Source of the DNA: Pseudomonadota bacterium
GTDB taxonomy: Bacteria; Pseudomonadota; Alphaproteobacteria; Sphingomonadales; Sphingomonadaceae
Direction of reading: 5' to 3'
DNA length: 44,438 nucleotides
Assembly (NCBI GenBank): GCA_018240895.1
Contig: JAFEEX010000006.1
Location: 4,868 to 49,305, forward strand
Positions within the stretch are counted from its first letter, which is position 1. Each line of letters starts with the position of its first letter. The position numbers were made by a program, and so were the translations under genes. Below, in pieces: positions 1 to 8,661 of the stretch. Under the pieces are notes generated by a model. That model searched no databases. It worked only from the letters and a program-made list of their open reading frames with translations, and was not told the origin of the DNA.

Positions 1-699
1 CACCTGCACTACACCGCGCTGCCCGACTGGGCGCAGACGCTGGGCATGGTCTTCTCGGTCATGCTGTGGATGCCGAGCTGGGGCGGGATGATCAACGGGC
101 TGATGACGCTCAACGGTGCCTGGGACAAGGTCCGCACCGATCCGATCATCCGTCTGATGGTTTTCGCGATGGCCTTCTATGGCATGGCCACCTTCGAAGG
201 GCCGATGCTGTCGATCAAGGCGGTCAACAGCCTGTCGCACTATACCGACTGGACCATCGGCCACGTCCATGCCGGCGCGCTGGGCTGGAACGGAATGATC
301 ACCTTCGCGGCGGTCTATTACCTCACCCCGCGCCTGTGGAACCGCGAACGGATGTATTCGGTGCGGATGATCAACTGGCACTTCTGGCTCGCCACCATCG
401 GCATCGTTTTCTACGCGGCGGCGATGTGGGTCGCGGGCGTCATGCAAGGACTGATGTGGCGCGAATACGGGGCCGACGGCTATCTGGTGAACAGCTTTGC
501 CGAAACCGTGGCGGCGATGCATCCGATGTACGTGATGCGCGGGTTCGGCGGACTGTTGTTCCTGACCGGCGGGCTGATCATGGCGTACAATGTCTGGCAG
601 ACCATAGCCGGCAAGCTGCGCGATGAAGAGCCGCTGGGACAGTCCAATTACGATCCCGCCGCCGACCGTCCGCTGCCCATCGCCGCGCCCGCAGCCTGA
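1..699 (+). CDS. ccoN: cbb3-type cytochrome c oxidase subunit I (3' part)
   Basis: This is the C-terminal 232 residues of the catalytic haem-copper subunit of the cbb3 terminal oxidase, an inner-membrane proton-pumping O2 reductase for low oxygen. The reading frame is open from base 1, so the start lies outside the window. Visible are several hydrophobic helices, the conserved stretch [19 protein letters not shown] and the family-typical [13 protein letters not shown] near the end. The cytosolic tail is short and Pro/Ala-rich. The stop is 14 bases before ccoO, and the order ccoN-O-Q-P that follows fixes the identity. Identity is certain; the promoter, and any FNR/FixK box for the operon, lies upstream and cannot be seen. 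Confidence 0.97.
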   Translation, partial: HLHYTALPDWAQTLGMVFSVMLWMPSWGGMINGLMTLNGAWDKVRTDPIIRLMVFAMAFYGMATFEGPMLSIKAVNSLSHYTDWTIGHVHAGALGWNGMITFAAVYYLTPRLWNRERMYSVRMINWHFWLATIGIVFYAAAMWVAGVMQGLMWREYGADGYLVNSFAETVAAMHPMYVMRGFGGLLFLTGGLIMAYNVWQTIAGKLRDEEPLGQSNYDPAADRPLPIAAPAA

Positions 700-713
700 A
701 GGGACCCGATCCA

Positions 714-1493
714 ATGACTTTGGAAACCACTGACAACCAGGCCCCCGACGAACCGTGGGCCGGTCACAAGAAGCTGGAACGCAACGTTGCCTTGATGGGT
801 GTCTTCGCCTTTGTCGCCGTGCTGATCGGCGGCATCGTTGAAATCGCGCCGCTGTTCTGGATCGACAACACGATCGAGAAGGTTGACGGGATGCGGCCCT
901 ATACCCCGCTTGAGCAGGCGGGCCGCGACATCTATGTGCGTGAAGGCTGCTATCTGTGCCACAGCCAGATGATCCGTCCGTTTCGTGACGAGGTCGAGCG
1001 CTATGGCCATTACAGCCTGGCGGCGGAATCGATGTACGATCACCCGTTCCAGTGGGGGTCGAAGCGGACCGGGCCTGATCTGGCCCGCGTCGGCAAAAAG
1101 TATTCCGACGAATGGCATGTCCAGCATCTGACCGATCCGCGCGCCGTGGTGCCCGAATCGGTGATGCCGCCCTATGCCTTCCTGGCGCAGAACGACCTCA
1201 AGGCCGGGGACATGACCGCTGAGCTGACCGCGCTCTACCGGGTCGGGGTGCCTTATACGAAAACCGACATCGACAAGGCCAATGATGATCTCAAGGCCCA
1301 GGCCGATCCCGCTGCCGACACCGCCGATCTGATCAAACGCTATCCCAAGGCGCAGGTCCGCGATTTTGACGGTAACCCGGGCCGCCTGACCGAGATGGAC
1401 GCACTGGTCGCCTATCTTCAGGTGCTGGGCACCATGGTTGATGTCAACAGCGCCAAGGCTCAGGAGGAACTGGCCAAGGAGAAAGGCCGGTGA
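714..1493 (+). CDS. ccoO: cbb3-type cytochrome c oxidase subunit II (mono-haem)
   Basis: The 259-residue membrane-anchored mono-haem c subunit passes electrons from CcoP to CcoN. Residues about 25-50 form the single membrane helix. The haem c site is C79-Y-L-C82-H83, and the SVMPPY stretch (about residue 158) carries the likely axial Met. The family motif [14 protein letters not shown] is intact. Length is normal for CcoO. The stop codon overlaps the ccoQ GTG start by four bases, indicating translational coupling. Haem attachment takes place in the periplasm by the Ccm system, which is not encoded here. Confidence 0.97.
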   Translation: MTLETTDNQAPDEPWAGHKKLERNVALMGVFAFVAVLIGGIVEIAPLFWIDNTIEKVDGMRPYTPLEQAGRDIYVREGCYLCHSQMIRPFRDEVERYGHYSLAAESMYDHPFQWGSKRTGPDLARVGKKYSDEWHVQHLTDPRAVVPESVMPPYAFLAQNDLKAGDMTAELTALYRVGVPYTKTDIDKANDDLKAQADPAADTADLIKRYPKAQVRDFDGNPGRLTEMDALVAYLQVLGTMVDVNSAKAQEELAKEKGR

Positions 1494-1678
1494 GCGGGCA
1501 TTCCACTTACGAGGGGCTGCGGCACTTTGCCGATAGCTGGGCCTTGGGCGCGATGATGGTGGTCTTTGCGGTGCTGATTGCCTGGCCGTTCCGGCCCGGC
1601 GCACGGCGCGCGAATGACGAGGCCGCGAACATGATCTTCGCCGATGATGACCTTGGGGGTAAAGACCATGGCGAATAA
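1490..1678 (+). CDS. ccoQ: cbb3-type oxidase small subunit CcoQ
   Basis: This 62-residue protein has one membrane helix (about residues 18-34, [16 protein letters not shown]), followed by an Arg-rich then acidic cytosolic tail. CcoQ/FixQ stabilises the assembled cbb3 complex, especially the CcoP association. The GTG start overlaps the ccoO stop, and the 3' end overlaps the ccoP start by 11 bases. The assignment rests on size, a single helix followed by the basic-acidic tail, and position between ccoO and ccoP; the family is poorly conserved in sequence. Confidence 0.9.
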   Translation: MSGHSTYEGLRHFADSWALGAMMVVFAVLIAWPFRPGARRANDEAANMIFADDDLGGKDHGE

Positions 1679-2603
1679 ACGTATTGACGAGACGACCGGC
1701 GTCGAGACCATGGGTCACGAATGGGACGGTATCGAGGAACTGAACAACCCGCTGCCGCGCTGGTGGCTGATCATCCTGTGGCTGACCGTGATTTTCTCGG
1801 TGGGTTATGTCGTGGTCTATCCGGCGATCCCGCTGCTTCACACCGCGACGCCAGGTGTCGCGGGCTGGTCCAGCCGCGGGCAATTGACCAAGGAAATGCA
1901 GGCCGCCGAGGCCGGACGCGCGGCTGTTCTGGCCAAACTTGCCGCCACGCCGCTGAACGAGGTTGCGGCGGACAAGGATCTGCTGGCCAAGGCTGTTGCC
2001 GGCGGTCACGCCGCCTTCCTGCAGAACTGCGTGCAGTGCCATGGTTCTGGCGCGGCGGGCAGCGTCGGCTATCCCAACCTTAACGATGACGACTGGCTGT
2101 GGGGCGGCAATCTTGACCAGATCCACCAGACCCTGCTGCACGGCGTGCGCCAGCCCGGTGATGCCGAAACGCGCACCAGCCTGATGCCTTCGTTCGGCAA
2201 GGACGGTATCCTGACCGCTGCGCAGATCAATGAGGTTGCCAGCTATGTCCTGACCCTGTCGGGATCGGCCAAGCCGGATGCCGCCAGCCAGGCGGGTCAG
2301 GCGATCTTCGCGGCCAACTGCGTAGTCTGTCACGGCGCGGACGGCAAGGGCAACCGCCAGGTCGGCGCGCCCAATCTGACCGACAAGATCTGGCTTTACG
2401 GCGGATCGAAGCAGCAGATTGTGAACAGCGTCACCAATGCTCATGCCGGGGTGATGCCGGCGTGGACTGGGCGGCTTGATCCGGTGACTATCAAGATGCT
2501 GGCGCTTTATGTTCACTCGTTGGGGGGCGGTGAGGACTTCAAGGAAGCGCCGGCTGCTCCTCCGGCGGTGGACAACGGCAATGCTCAACCCCAAGCCCAA
2601 TAG
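1668..2603 (+). CDS. ccoP: cbb3-type cytochrome c oxidase subunit III (di-haem)
   Basis: The 311-residue di-haem c subunit is the electron entry point of the oxidase. The N-terminal conserved block GHEWDGIEELNNPLPRWW precedes a membrane helix. Two cytochrome c domains follow, with CVQCH and CVVCH haem sites. I chose the ATG at 1668 ([11 protein letters not shown]) because it follows a GGGGG stretch at normal Shine-Dalgarno spacing and matches the usual CcoP start; an in-frame ATG at 1644 would add eight residues. The 3' end overlaps ccoG by 23 bases. Confidence 0.96.
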   Translation: MANKRIDETTGVETMGHEWDGIEELNNPLPRWWLIILWLTVIFSVGYVVVYPAIPLLHTATPGVAGWSSRGQLTKEMQAAEAGRAAVLAKLAATPLNEVAADKDLLAKAVAGGHAAFLQNCVQCHGSGAAGSVGYPNLNDDDWLWGGNLDQIHQTLLHGVRQPGDAETRTSLMPSFGKDGILTAAQINEVASYVLTLSGSAKPDAASQAGQAIFAANCVVCHGADGKGNRQVGAPNLTDKIWLYGGSKQQIVNSVTNAHAGVMPAWTGRLDPVTIKMLALYVHSLGGGEDFKEAPAAPPAVDNGNAQPQAQ

Positions 2604-4035
2604 CCAGCAATCCAGCCTGTACGAGAAGCGCAAGGCCGTTTTCCCAAAGGCGGTGAACGGCCGCTTCCGCCGGTTCAAATGGCTGGTGATGCTGGTTACG
2701 CTGGGCATCTATTATGGAACGCCGTGGCTGCGCTGGGATCGCGGCCCCTATGTGCCCAACCAGGCGGTGCTGATCGATCTGGCGCATCGCCGGTTCTATA
2801 TGTTCGGCATAGAGATCTGGCCGCAGGAATTCTATTTTGTCGCCGGCCTGCTGATCATGGCCGGGATCGGCCTGTTTCTGGTGACCAGCGCGGTTGGCCG
2901 CGCGTGGTGCGGCTATGCCTGCCCGCAGACGGTATGGACTGACCTGTTCCAGCACGTTGACCGGTTGGTCGATGGTGACCGCAATGCCCAGCTCAGGCTT
3001 CAGGCTGCGCCATGGGGGCCGGGCAAGATTGGCAAACGGGCAATCAAATGGCTGATCTATCTGCAGATCGCCTTTTGGACCGGCGGTGCCTGGATCATGT
3101 ATTTCGCCGATGCGCCAACGCTGACCCGCAGTTTCTGGAGCGGCACGGCCGATCCCATTGCCTATGCCACCGTTGCGGTGCTGACCGCCACAACCTTCAT
3201 CTTCGGGGGTTTCATGCGCGAACAGGTGTGCATCTATATGTGCCCCTGGCCGCGGATCCAGACGGCCATGCTTGACGAAAAATCGCTGATCGTCACGTAC
3301 AAGGATTGGCGCGGCGAACCGCGTGGCAGCGTCAAGCAGGCGGAAAAAACCCCCGGTGCCGTGGGTGATTGCATCGATTGCAACCAATGCGTCAATTCCT
3401 GCCCGACCGGCTATGACATCAGAAATGGCCCGGACATTGCCTGCATTACCTGCGCGCTGTGCATTGATGCCTGCGACAATGTCATGGCGCAAATTGGCCG
3501 GCCGCGCGGGCTGATCGATTATGCCACGCTGGAAGACTGCGCGGTTGAGCGCGCTGGCGGTGCGCCGCGCCCGATCATCAAGGCGCTGTTTCATACCCGC
3601 ACGCTGGTCTATCTGGGGGTATGGAGCGCCCTGGGGCTGGGCCTGCTGTTTGCGCTTGGCGCGCGCAAACACATCGGCATCGCCGTGCAGAAGGATCGCA
3701 ATCCGCCCTATATGCGGATGAGCAGCGGCGAAATCCGCAACGCCTACACCGTCAAGCTGCGCAATATGGAGGCGCGGCCGCGGTTGATGGAGGTAAGCAT
3801 CGACGGATTGCCGGGCGGCAGGATGTGGACCGACGAAACGGCGCGCGACAGCGCGGCGCGGGCTCTGCGCAGCACCGTGGCGGCGGACCGGGTTGAGCCG
3901 CTGCGGGTCTATGTCATCGCGCCTGATGGTACGGGCGCGCAGCACTTCACCTTCAAATTGCGCGCGCTGGATCAGGAAGGGGGCGGAGGCAGCACCGATG
4001 TCCGCTTTGACGCGCCGGGCGGAGACGGACAATGA
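2581..4035 (+). CDS. ccoG: cytochrome c oxidase accessory protein CcoG (FixG/RdxA polyferredoxin)
   Basis: This membrane-bound polyferredoxin is required for cbb3 maturation; characterised CcoG reduces Cu(II) to Cu(I) before copper enters CcoN. The protein has about 484 residues and several membrane helices. It contains the CGYACPQTVWTDLF motif, two ferredoxin-type clusters (CIDCNQCVNSCP and CITCALCIDACD), and a C-terminal immunoglobulin-like domain (about residues 370-484). I preferred the ATG at 2581 (MLNPKPNS) over the in-frame ATG at 2509 because the latter lies deep inside ccoP and its extension is an Arg-rich shadow. It overlaps ccoP by 23 bases and ccoH by four (ATGA). Confidence 0.95.
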   Translation: MLNPKPNSQQSSLYEKRKAVFPKAVNGRFRRFKWLVMLVTLGIYYGTPWLRWDRGPYVPNQAVLIDLAHRRFYMFGIEIWPQEFYFVAGLLIMAGIGLFLVTSAVGRAWCGYACPQTVWTDLFQHVDRLVDGDRNAQLRLQAAPWGPGKIGKRAIKWLIYLQIAFWTGGAWIMYFADAPTLTRSFWSGTADPIAYATVAVLTATTFIFGGFMREQVCIYMCPWPRIQTAMLDEKSLIVTYKDWRGEPRGSVKQAEKTPGAVGDCIDCNQCVNSCPTGYDIRNGPDIACITCALCIDACDNVMAQIGRPRGLIDYATLEDCAVERAGGAPRPIIKALFHTRTLVYLGVWSALGLGLLFALGARKHIGIAVQKDRNPPYMRMSSGEIRNAYTVKLRNMEARPRLMEVSIDGLPGGRMWTDETARDSAARALRSTVAADRVEPLRVYVIAPDGTGAQHFTFKLRALDQEGGGGSTDVRFDAPGGDGQ

Positions 4036-4490
4036 AAGCGTTCACCAGCGGGCCTTTCACGGGGCGTCATGCCGCCGCAATTCTGGTCGCGTTCTTCGGC
4101 GTGGTGATTGCGGTCAACCTCTATATGGCGCGCGAGGCGGTCAGCACGTTTGGCGGGGTGGTGGTTGAAAACAGCTATGTCGCCAGTCAGCAGTATAACG
4201 GCTGGTTGCATGAGGCTGCCAGGGAACAGGCGCTTGGCTGGTCAGCCAAGGTCAGCCGCGGCGCGGATGGACGATTGGTTGCAACGCTGCACGGCGCACC
4301 GGATGGCGCGGCGCTGAACGGAGACGCATGGCATCCCTTGGGCCGTTTGCCCGACCGCGTGCTGAAATTTGATCGTCAGCCGGATGGCAGTTTCGTTTCC
4401 GAACAAGCGCTGCCAGCGGGGCGCTGGATAATCAGGCTGCAGGCCGTGGCGGGCACCACTCGCTGGCGCACCGAGCTGGATTTGCAATGA
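4032..4490 (+). CDS. ccoH: FixH/CcoH family cbb3 assembly protein
   Basis: This 152-residue protein has one N-terminal membrane helix (about residues 14-33) and a periplasmic domain typical of FixH (family pattern ENSYVASQQYNGWLHEAARE, then a beta-rich segment). CcoH interacts with the forming oxidase and helps assembly; its exact chemistry is not settled. It overlaps ccoG and ccoI by four bases at each end, so the whole GHI part is translationally coupled. Confidence 0.92.
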   Translation: MKAFTSGPFTGRHAAAILVAFFGVVIAVNLYMAREAVSTFGGVVVENSYVASQQYNGWLHEAAREQALGWSAKVSRGADGRLVATLHGAPDGAALNGDAWHPLGRLPDRVLKFDRQPDGSFVSEQALPAGRWIIRLQAVAGTTRWRTELDLQ

Positions 4491-6607
4491 CGGCGCTGGC
4501 CCGCCAGGCGGGGCAATCGGCCCTGGAGACTACTGTTCTGGTGGTGCCGGGAATGCACTGCGCCGGATGTATGGCCAAGGTTGAGCGCGGGCTGGGCGGC
4601 GTGTCCGGTGTTGCCAGCGCCCGGGTCAACCTGACCGCGCGGCAGGTGCGGGTCGAGCACGATCCCGCCGTGGCCATGCCGGTGCTGATTGATGCGCTGA
4701 GTGCAGCCGGGTTTGCCAGCCAGCCGCGCGGGCAGGAACTGACGCCGCCTTCATCGGCGGCAAAACCGCTGCTTGCGCCGCTAGCGGTGGCGGGCTTCGC
4801 CTGCATGAACGTGATGCTGCTGTCAGTCAGCATCTGGTCCGGCGCCGATGGATCGACTCGCGATCTGTTCCATTGGCTGTCCGCCGGAATTGGCGTGCCA
4901 GCGATCATCTATGCGGGGATGCCGTTCTTCCGTTCGGCGTGGGGCGCGGTGAAACGCGGCAGCACCAATATGGACGTGCCGATCTCGATCGGGGTGATTC
5001 TGGCGACCGGGCTTAGCCTGTACGAAACCGTGCGCGGCGCACCGGAGGCGTGGTTTGATGGCACGCTGATGTTGCTGCTGTTCCTGCTGGCCGGGCGCGC
5101 GCTTGATGCCGCCATGCGGGATCGGGCGCGGGCCGGGGTTGATGCCCTGCTGCGGCAGGCTGCGCCGGGGGCCATGGTTGTAACGCGGGGAGAGCTGAGC
5201 TGGCTTGCCGCGCCGGACCTGCTGGCCGGCATGATCATGCGGGTTGCCGCTGGTGAGCGGCTTGCCGCCGATGGCGAAGTGATCAGCGGGGCAAGCTGGT
5301 TCGATCAATCGCTGCTGACCGGGGAAAGCGCGCCGGTGCGCGCCGCCACCGGAGACCGCGTTCTGGCGGGGACGCTCAACCTGGAAAACCCGGTTGACGT
5401 GCGCGTTGAGGCTGCGGGACAAGGCACCACGCTGGCCGAGATTGCCCGGTTGATGGACGCATCGGGTCAGACGCGTTCCGCCTATGTCCGGATCGCCGAT
5501 CGGGCATCGCGGCTCTATGCCCCGGCGGTTCACTCGCTTGCCGCGTTGACCTTCATCGGCTGGATGCTGGCCGGTGCGGGATTCTATCAGGCGCTGGTTC
5601 ACGCCATCGCCGTGCTGATCATCACCTGCCCCTGTGCGCTTGGCCTTGCCGTGCCGGTGGCGCAGGTGGTGGCCTGCGGCGCGCTGATGAAGCGTGGGAT
5701 CATGGTCAAGGACGGTTCCGCGTTGGAACGGATCGCCACTGTCGATCGGGCATTGCTGGACAAGACCGGCACGCTGACCATGGGCAGCCCCTTGCCCGAT
5801 CCAGCGGTGCTGGAAGCTCTGCCGGCTGATGCCGCCGCCGTGGCTGTGGGCCTGGCCTCACATAGCCGTCACCCGTTGTCGCGCGCGCTGGTGGAGGCGC
5901 TGGCCGCGCGCGGTGTTCGCCCGGCAGATCTGGCCGATGTCAGCGAGGAAGCGGGGCAGGGGCTGCGCGCCCTGTGGCAAGGGCGCGTGGTTGCGCTGCG
6001 CCGCCCCGAAGCAGCAAGCGGAATTGCCGCCGTGCTTGAGATTGCCGGCCAGCCGACCTGGCTGATCCCCTTTGCTGACCGGCTGCGGCCGGCCACGGGC
6101 GCGGCTCTGGCCGGTCTGCGGGCCTTGGGGGTGGAACCGTCGATCCTTTCGGGAGACAACGCCGCCGCCGTTGCAGAGGTTGCGCAGGCCACCGGTCTGA
6201 CCGGGCAATCCGCTGCCTTGCCGCAAGACAAGCAGGCCGAAATCGTCCGGTTGCAGGCGGCGGGACACAAGGTTTTGATGGTGGGGGACGGGCTGAACGA
6301 TGGCCCTGCATTGGCCGCGGCCAATGCATCGATCGCCCCTGGCACGGCCAGCGATGTTGGCCGTCAGGCTGCCGATCTGGTTTTCCTTGGCGACAGCCTT
6401 GATGCGATTCCCTGCGCGATCCGCGCGGCGCGGCGGACCATGCGGGTAGTCAGGGAGAATTTTGTTCTGGCGATTGGTTACAACGTGCTGGCCGTGCCGC
6501 TGGCCATGGCCGGTTACGTTACGCCGCTGGTCGCCGCCATTGCCATGTCGACCAGTTCGCTGATCGTGATCGGCAATTCGCTTCGGTTGGCAGGGGCGGC
6601 GCGGTGA
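4487..6607 (+). CDS. ccoI: Cu(+)-exporting P1B-type ATPase CcoI (FixI)
   Basis: This 706-residue copper-translocating ATPase supplies copper for the cbb3 oxidase rather than for detoxification. An N-terminal heavy-metal-associated domain has C25-A-G-C28. It is followed by membrane helices, the actuator loop LLTGES, the metal-binding C381-P-C383 in the sixth helix, the phosphorylation site D425-KTGTLT and the hinge GDGLNDGPA (D601). All catalytic motifs are intact. The GTGA overlap with ccoS and the position after ccoG-ccoH identify it as the FixI-type pump and not a stand-alone CopA. Confidence 0.95.
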   Translation: MTALARQAGQSALETTVLVVPGMHCAGCMAKVERGLGGVSGVASARVNLTARQVRVEHDPAVAMPVLIDALSAAGFASQPRGQELTPPSSAAKPLLAPLAVAGFACMNVMLLSVSIWSGADGSTRDLFHWLSAGIGVPAIIYAGMPFFRSAWGAVKRGSTNMDVPISIGVILATGLSLYETVRGAPEAWFDGTLMLLLFLLAGRALDAAMRDRARAGVDALLRQAAPGAMVVTRGELSWLAAPDLLAGMIMRVAAGERLAADGEVISGASWFDQSLLTGESAPVRAATGDRVLAGTLNLENPVDVRVEAAGQGTTLAEIARLMDASGQTRSAYVRIADRASRLYAPAVHSLAALTFIGWMLAGAGFYQALVHAIAVLIITCPCALGLAVPVAQVVACGALMKRGIMVKDGSALERIATVDRALLDKTGTLTMGSPLPDPAVLEALPADAAAVAVGLASHSRHPLSRALVEALAARGVRPADLADVSEEAGQGLRALWQGRVVALRRPEAASGIAAVLEIAGQPTWLIPFADRLRPATGAALAGLRALGVEPSILSGDNAAAVAEVAQATGLTGQSAALPQDKQAEIVRLQAAGHKVLMVGDGLNDGPALAAANASIAPGTASDVGRQAADLVFLGDSLDAIPCAIRAARRTMRVVRENFVLAIGYNVLAVPLAMAGYVTPLVAAIAMSTSSLIVIGNSLRLAGAAR

Positions 6608-6759
6608 ACGGCCTGGCCATGCTTATCCCGGTTGCGCTGGGGCTGGGCTGCCTGGGTCTGGCTGCATTTTTCTGGGCGCTGAAGGGTGACCAGTTTGAGG
6701 ATCTGGACGGCGCTGCCGCGCGGATCCTGATTGATGATGAGAATGACGGTCCGGCATGA
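6604..6759 (+). CDS. ccoS: cbb3-type oxidase assembly protein CcoS
   Basis: This 51-residue protein starts at a GTG that overlaps the ccoI stop and ends in an ATGA overlap with the next gene. It has one N-terminal helix (LIPVALGLGCLGLAAFFWAL) followed by the CcoS signature KGDQFEDLDGAAARIL and an acidic tail. CcoS is needed for insertion of redox cofactors into cbb3 oxidase. Length and motif match the family closely. Confidence 0.93.
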   Translation: MNGLAMLIPVALGLGCLGLAAFFWALKGDQFEDLDGAAARILIDDENDGPA

Positions 6760-7016
6760 TCCGCGCCCGCCTGCCTCGTCTGGCCCGCTTTGCCCTGATC
6801 GCGCTGGTTCCGGCGGCGCTGAACATTTCGGCGGCTTCCGGCGCGGCGTCGATCATGGTGCCACTTTGCACCGGTGACGGGCAGGTCCACATGGTGCGCA
6901 TTCCCGCTGATCGGCACCCGCAGCCTGGCCAAGACAGGGATGGGTGCTGCGCAAAGGGGTGCCATGCCGGGAACTGCCGCAAGAAATCTTTGCGGGAAAT
7001 TGAGCCGTCGCAATGA
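6756..7016 (+). CDS. small exported Cys-rich protein of the cco operon
   Basis: This 86-residue protein is of no family I can name with certainty. It has a basic N-terminus, a hydrophobic segment (about residues 10-32, resembling a signal peptide with possible cleavage after Ala), a VPLCTGDGQVHMVRIP block, and a C-terminal Cys/His cluster, CCAKGCHAGNC. The spacing looks suited to binding a metal such as copper, which is inference. It overlaps ccoS and hemN by four bases on each side, so it is embedded in the cbb3 operon and probably co-translated. Its base composition matches its neighbours. The mature protein would be only about 55 residues. Confidence 0.75.
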   Translation: MIRARLPRLARFALIALVPAALNISAASGAASIMVPLCTGDGQVHMVRIPADRHPQPGQDRDGCCAKGCHAGNCRKKSLREIEPSQ

Positions 7017-8362
7017 AATGTGCGCGCAGCGGCGATAGTGCCGCCGGTATGTGGCCGTATCATCCTGAATTGCTGGAAACGCCGGTTCCCCGGTACACCA
7101 GCTTTCCCACCGCGGCGGAATTCGGCCCGGCGATCGGCCCGGCTGATATGGACGCGGCGCTGCGCCGCGTCAGCGGCAACACGTCGCTGTATATCCACAT
7201 CCCGTTTTGCGAGAAGATCTGCTGGTATTGCGGCTGCAACACCGGGGCCGCAAACCGGTCCCAGCGGCTGCACGGCTACCTGGACGCGCTTCATCGTGAA
7301 ATCGCGCTGGCGGGAGTGCGATTGCCCCGCGACGTCGCAATACGGCGAATCGCTTTTGGCGGAGGTAGTCCCAATGCCATTTCGCCAACCGACTTCGTTC
7401 GCCTGCTTGATGCGCTGACCCTGCACATGCCGCTGGACGAGCCGGACTATTCGATCGAGCTTGATCCGCGCACCCTGTCCGCCGAATGGGGTGAGGTGCT
7501 GGGCTGGATCGGGGTGCGGTACGCTTCGCTGGGGGTGCAGACCTTTGATCCCGCACTGCAGGCGGCTATCGGACGGATTCAGCCCGATGAGCAAATCGCC
7601 GCCGCCACCGCCATGTTGCGCAAAGCAGGGGTGACCTCGCTCAACTTTGATCTGATGTACGGGCTGCCCGGCCAGACGCTTTCCACGCTTGAAGCGACGC
7701 TGAAGCGCGCCGTGGAACTGGGCGCAGACCGCATTGCCCTGTTCGGTTACGCCCACGTTCCTCATCTGATCGCGCGGCAGCGGCGGATCGATGCCAGCGC
7801 TTTGCCCGATCAGGCGGAGCGCTTTGCCATGGCCGATTTCGGTTATCGCCTGTTGACCGCCGCTGGCTATGTGCCGGTGGGGTTCGATCATTTCGCGCGG
7901 CCCGGTGATCCGCTAGCCAATGCGGTTGCCGAACAGCGGGTTCACCGCAATTTTCAAGGCTTTACCGATGATCATGCGCAAACCCTGATAGGACTCGGCG
8001 CGTCGGCGATAAGTTCGTTCGATAACATACTCATACAGAATGATAAAAATGCAGGGCGTTATCGCATGAAGGTGTCGCAGGACGTGCTGCCTGCGGCGCA
8101 CGGCGTTGCCCGATCACCCGACGATTCGCGCCGTGGGGCGGTGATCACCGCCCTGCTGTGCCGGGGCCGGGCGCGGGTCGATGCCGACCTGCTGGGGGAC
8201 GTGCTGCCCCGGCTGCAGCCCTTCATTGACCGCGATCTTGCCGCGCTGGATGACTTGACGCTGACCCTGCGTCCCGGCGGGCTGCCTTATGCCCGCACGA
8301 TTGCCGCGCTGTTTGATCCCTGTCGCCAGGAATCGCTGCGCCGGTTCAGTTCCGCCGTCTGA
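7013..8362 (+). CDS. hemN: oxygen-independent coproporphyrinogen III dehydrogenase
   Basis: This 449-residue radical-SAM enzyme converts coproporphyrinogen III to protoporphyrinogen IX without O2 in haem synthesis. The radical-SAM cluster motif C66EKIC70WYC73GC75 matches HemN proper, with the extra fourth Cys, rather than the HemW chaperone. The FGGGSPNA and SLGVQTFDP motifs and the HemN C-terminal domain are present. The start overlaps the preceding gene (ATGA); an ATG 36 bases further in is possible. Its place at the end of the cco operon fits haem supply for a low-oxygen oxidase. Confidence 0.95.
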   Translation: MKCARSGDSAAGMWPYHPELLETPVPRYTSFPTAAEFGPAIGPADMDAALRRVSGNTSLYIHIPFCEKICWYCGCNTGAANRSQRLHGYLDALHREIALAGVRLPRDVAIRRIAFGGGSPNAISPTDFVRLLDALTLHMPLDEPDYSIELDPRTLSAEWGEVLGWIGVRYASLGVQTFDPALQAAIGRIQPDEQIAAATAMLRKAGVTSLNFDLMYGLPGQTLSTLEATLKRAVELGADRIALFGYAHVPHLIARQRRIDASALPDQAERFAMADFGYRLLTAAGYVPVGFDHFARPGDPLANAVAEQRVHRNFQGFTDDHAQTLIGLGASAISSFDNILIQNDKNAGRYRMKVSQDVLPAAHGVARSPDDSRRGAVITALLCRGRARVDADLLGDVLPRLQPFIDRDLAALDDLTLTLRPGGLPYARTIAALFDPCRQESLRRFSSAV

Positions 8363-8394
8363 CCCCACCTTTTTTGGCGCTTCCCATAAAAAGC

Positions 8395-8421
8395 GAGCGG
8401 CCGTCACAAGGCGGGCCGCTC
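8395..8421 (+). terminator. possible stem-loop after hemN
   Basis: GAGCGGCC (8395-8402) pairs perfectly with GGCCGCTC (8414-8421) around an 11-base loop, 32 bases after the hemN stop. There is no T-run on the + strand side; the A-run before it would give a T-run only for leftward transcription. It may mark the end of the cco-hemN transcript, but an intrinsic terminator is not clearly supported. Confidence 0.3.
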
Positions 8422-8541
8422 AAAGTTGGGGAGAACAATAACGCGGGCGGGGCGGTGCCATGCTCCTCTGTCACAGATTGGCCGGCCCATGGTGTTTGGT
8501 GTCGTTGGTGCAGACAATGCGCGGGCGCGCGCGGCAGCACC

Positions 8542-8569
8542 TTGACCCTGATCAATTGACTGCAATCAA
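8542..8569. promoter_or_regulatory. two abutting TTGA-N6-TCAA boxes (FNR/FixK-like)
   Basis: TTGACCCTGATCAA (8542-8555) is followed with no gap by TTGACTGCAATCAA (8556-8569). Both fit the FNR/FixK half-site pattern TTGA-N6-TCAA; the second extends to ATTGA-N6-TCAAT. They lie about 93 bases upstream of the SDR gene start. The sites are seen directly; binding by a Crp/Fnr-type protein is inference, and a TetR/MarR-type operator is an alternative reading. The rest of the 299-base hemN-SDR interval shows only the stem-loop at 8395-8421 and the GGAGG Shine-Dalgarno at 8651-8655. Confidence 0.55.
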
Positions 8570-8661
8570 TTTCACCTGCCGGCGGGCCGTGACACCCCTT
8601 GACCTCGACCGCTTCGCGCGGTTCAAGCGCGCGATTAAATTTGATCCGATGGAGGCAAGCG

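Noticed and set aside
648-2708. A 686-residue open frame on the minus strand across ccoO-ccoP.
   Set aside because: It is antisense to clearly identified haem c proteins and its translation is Arg/His/Gly-rich with no domain; a GC-rich shadow frame.
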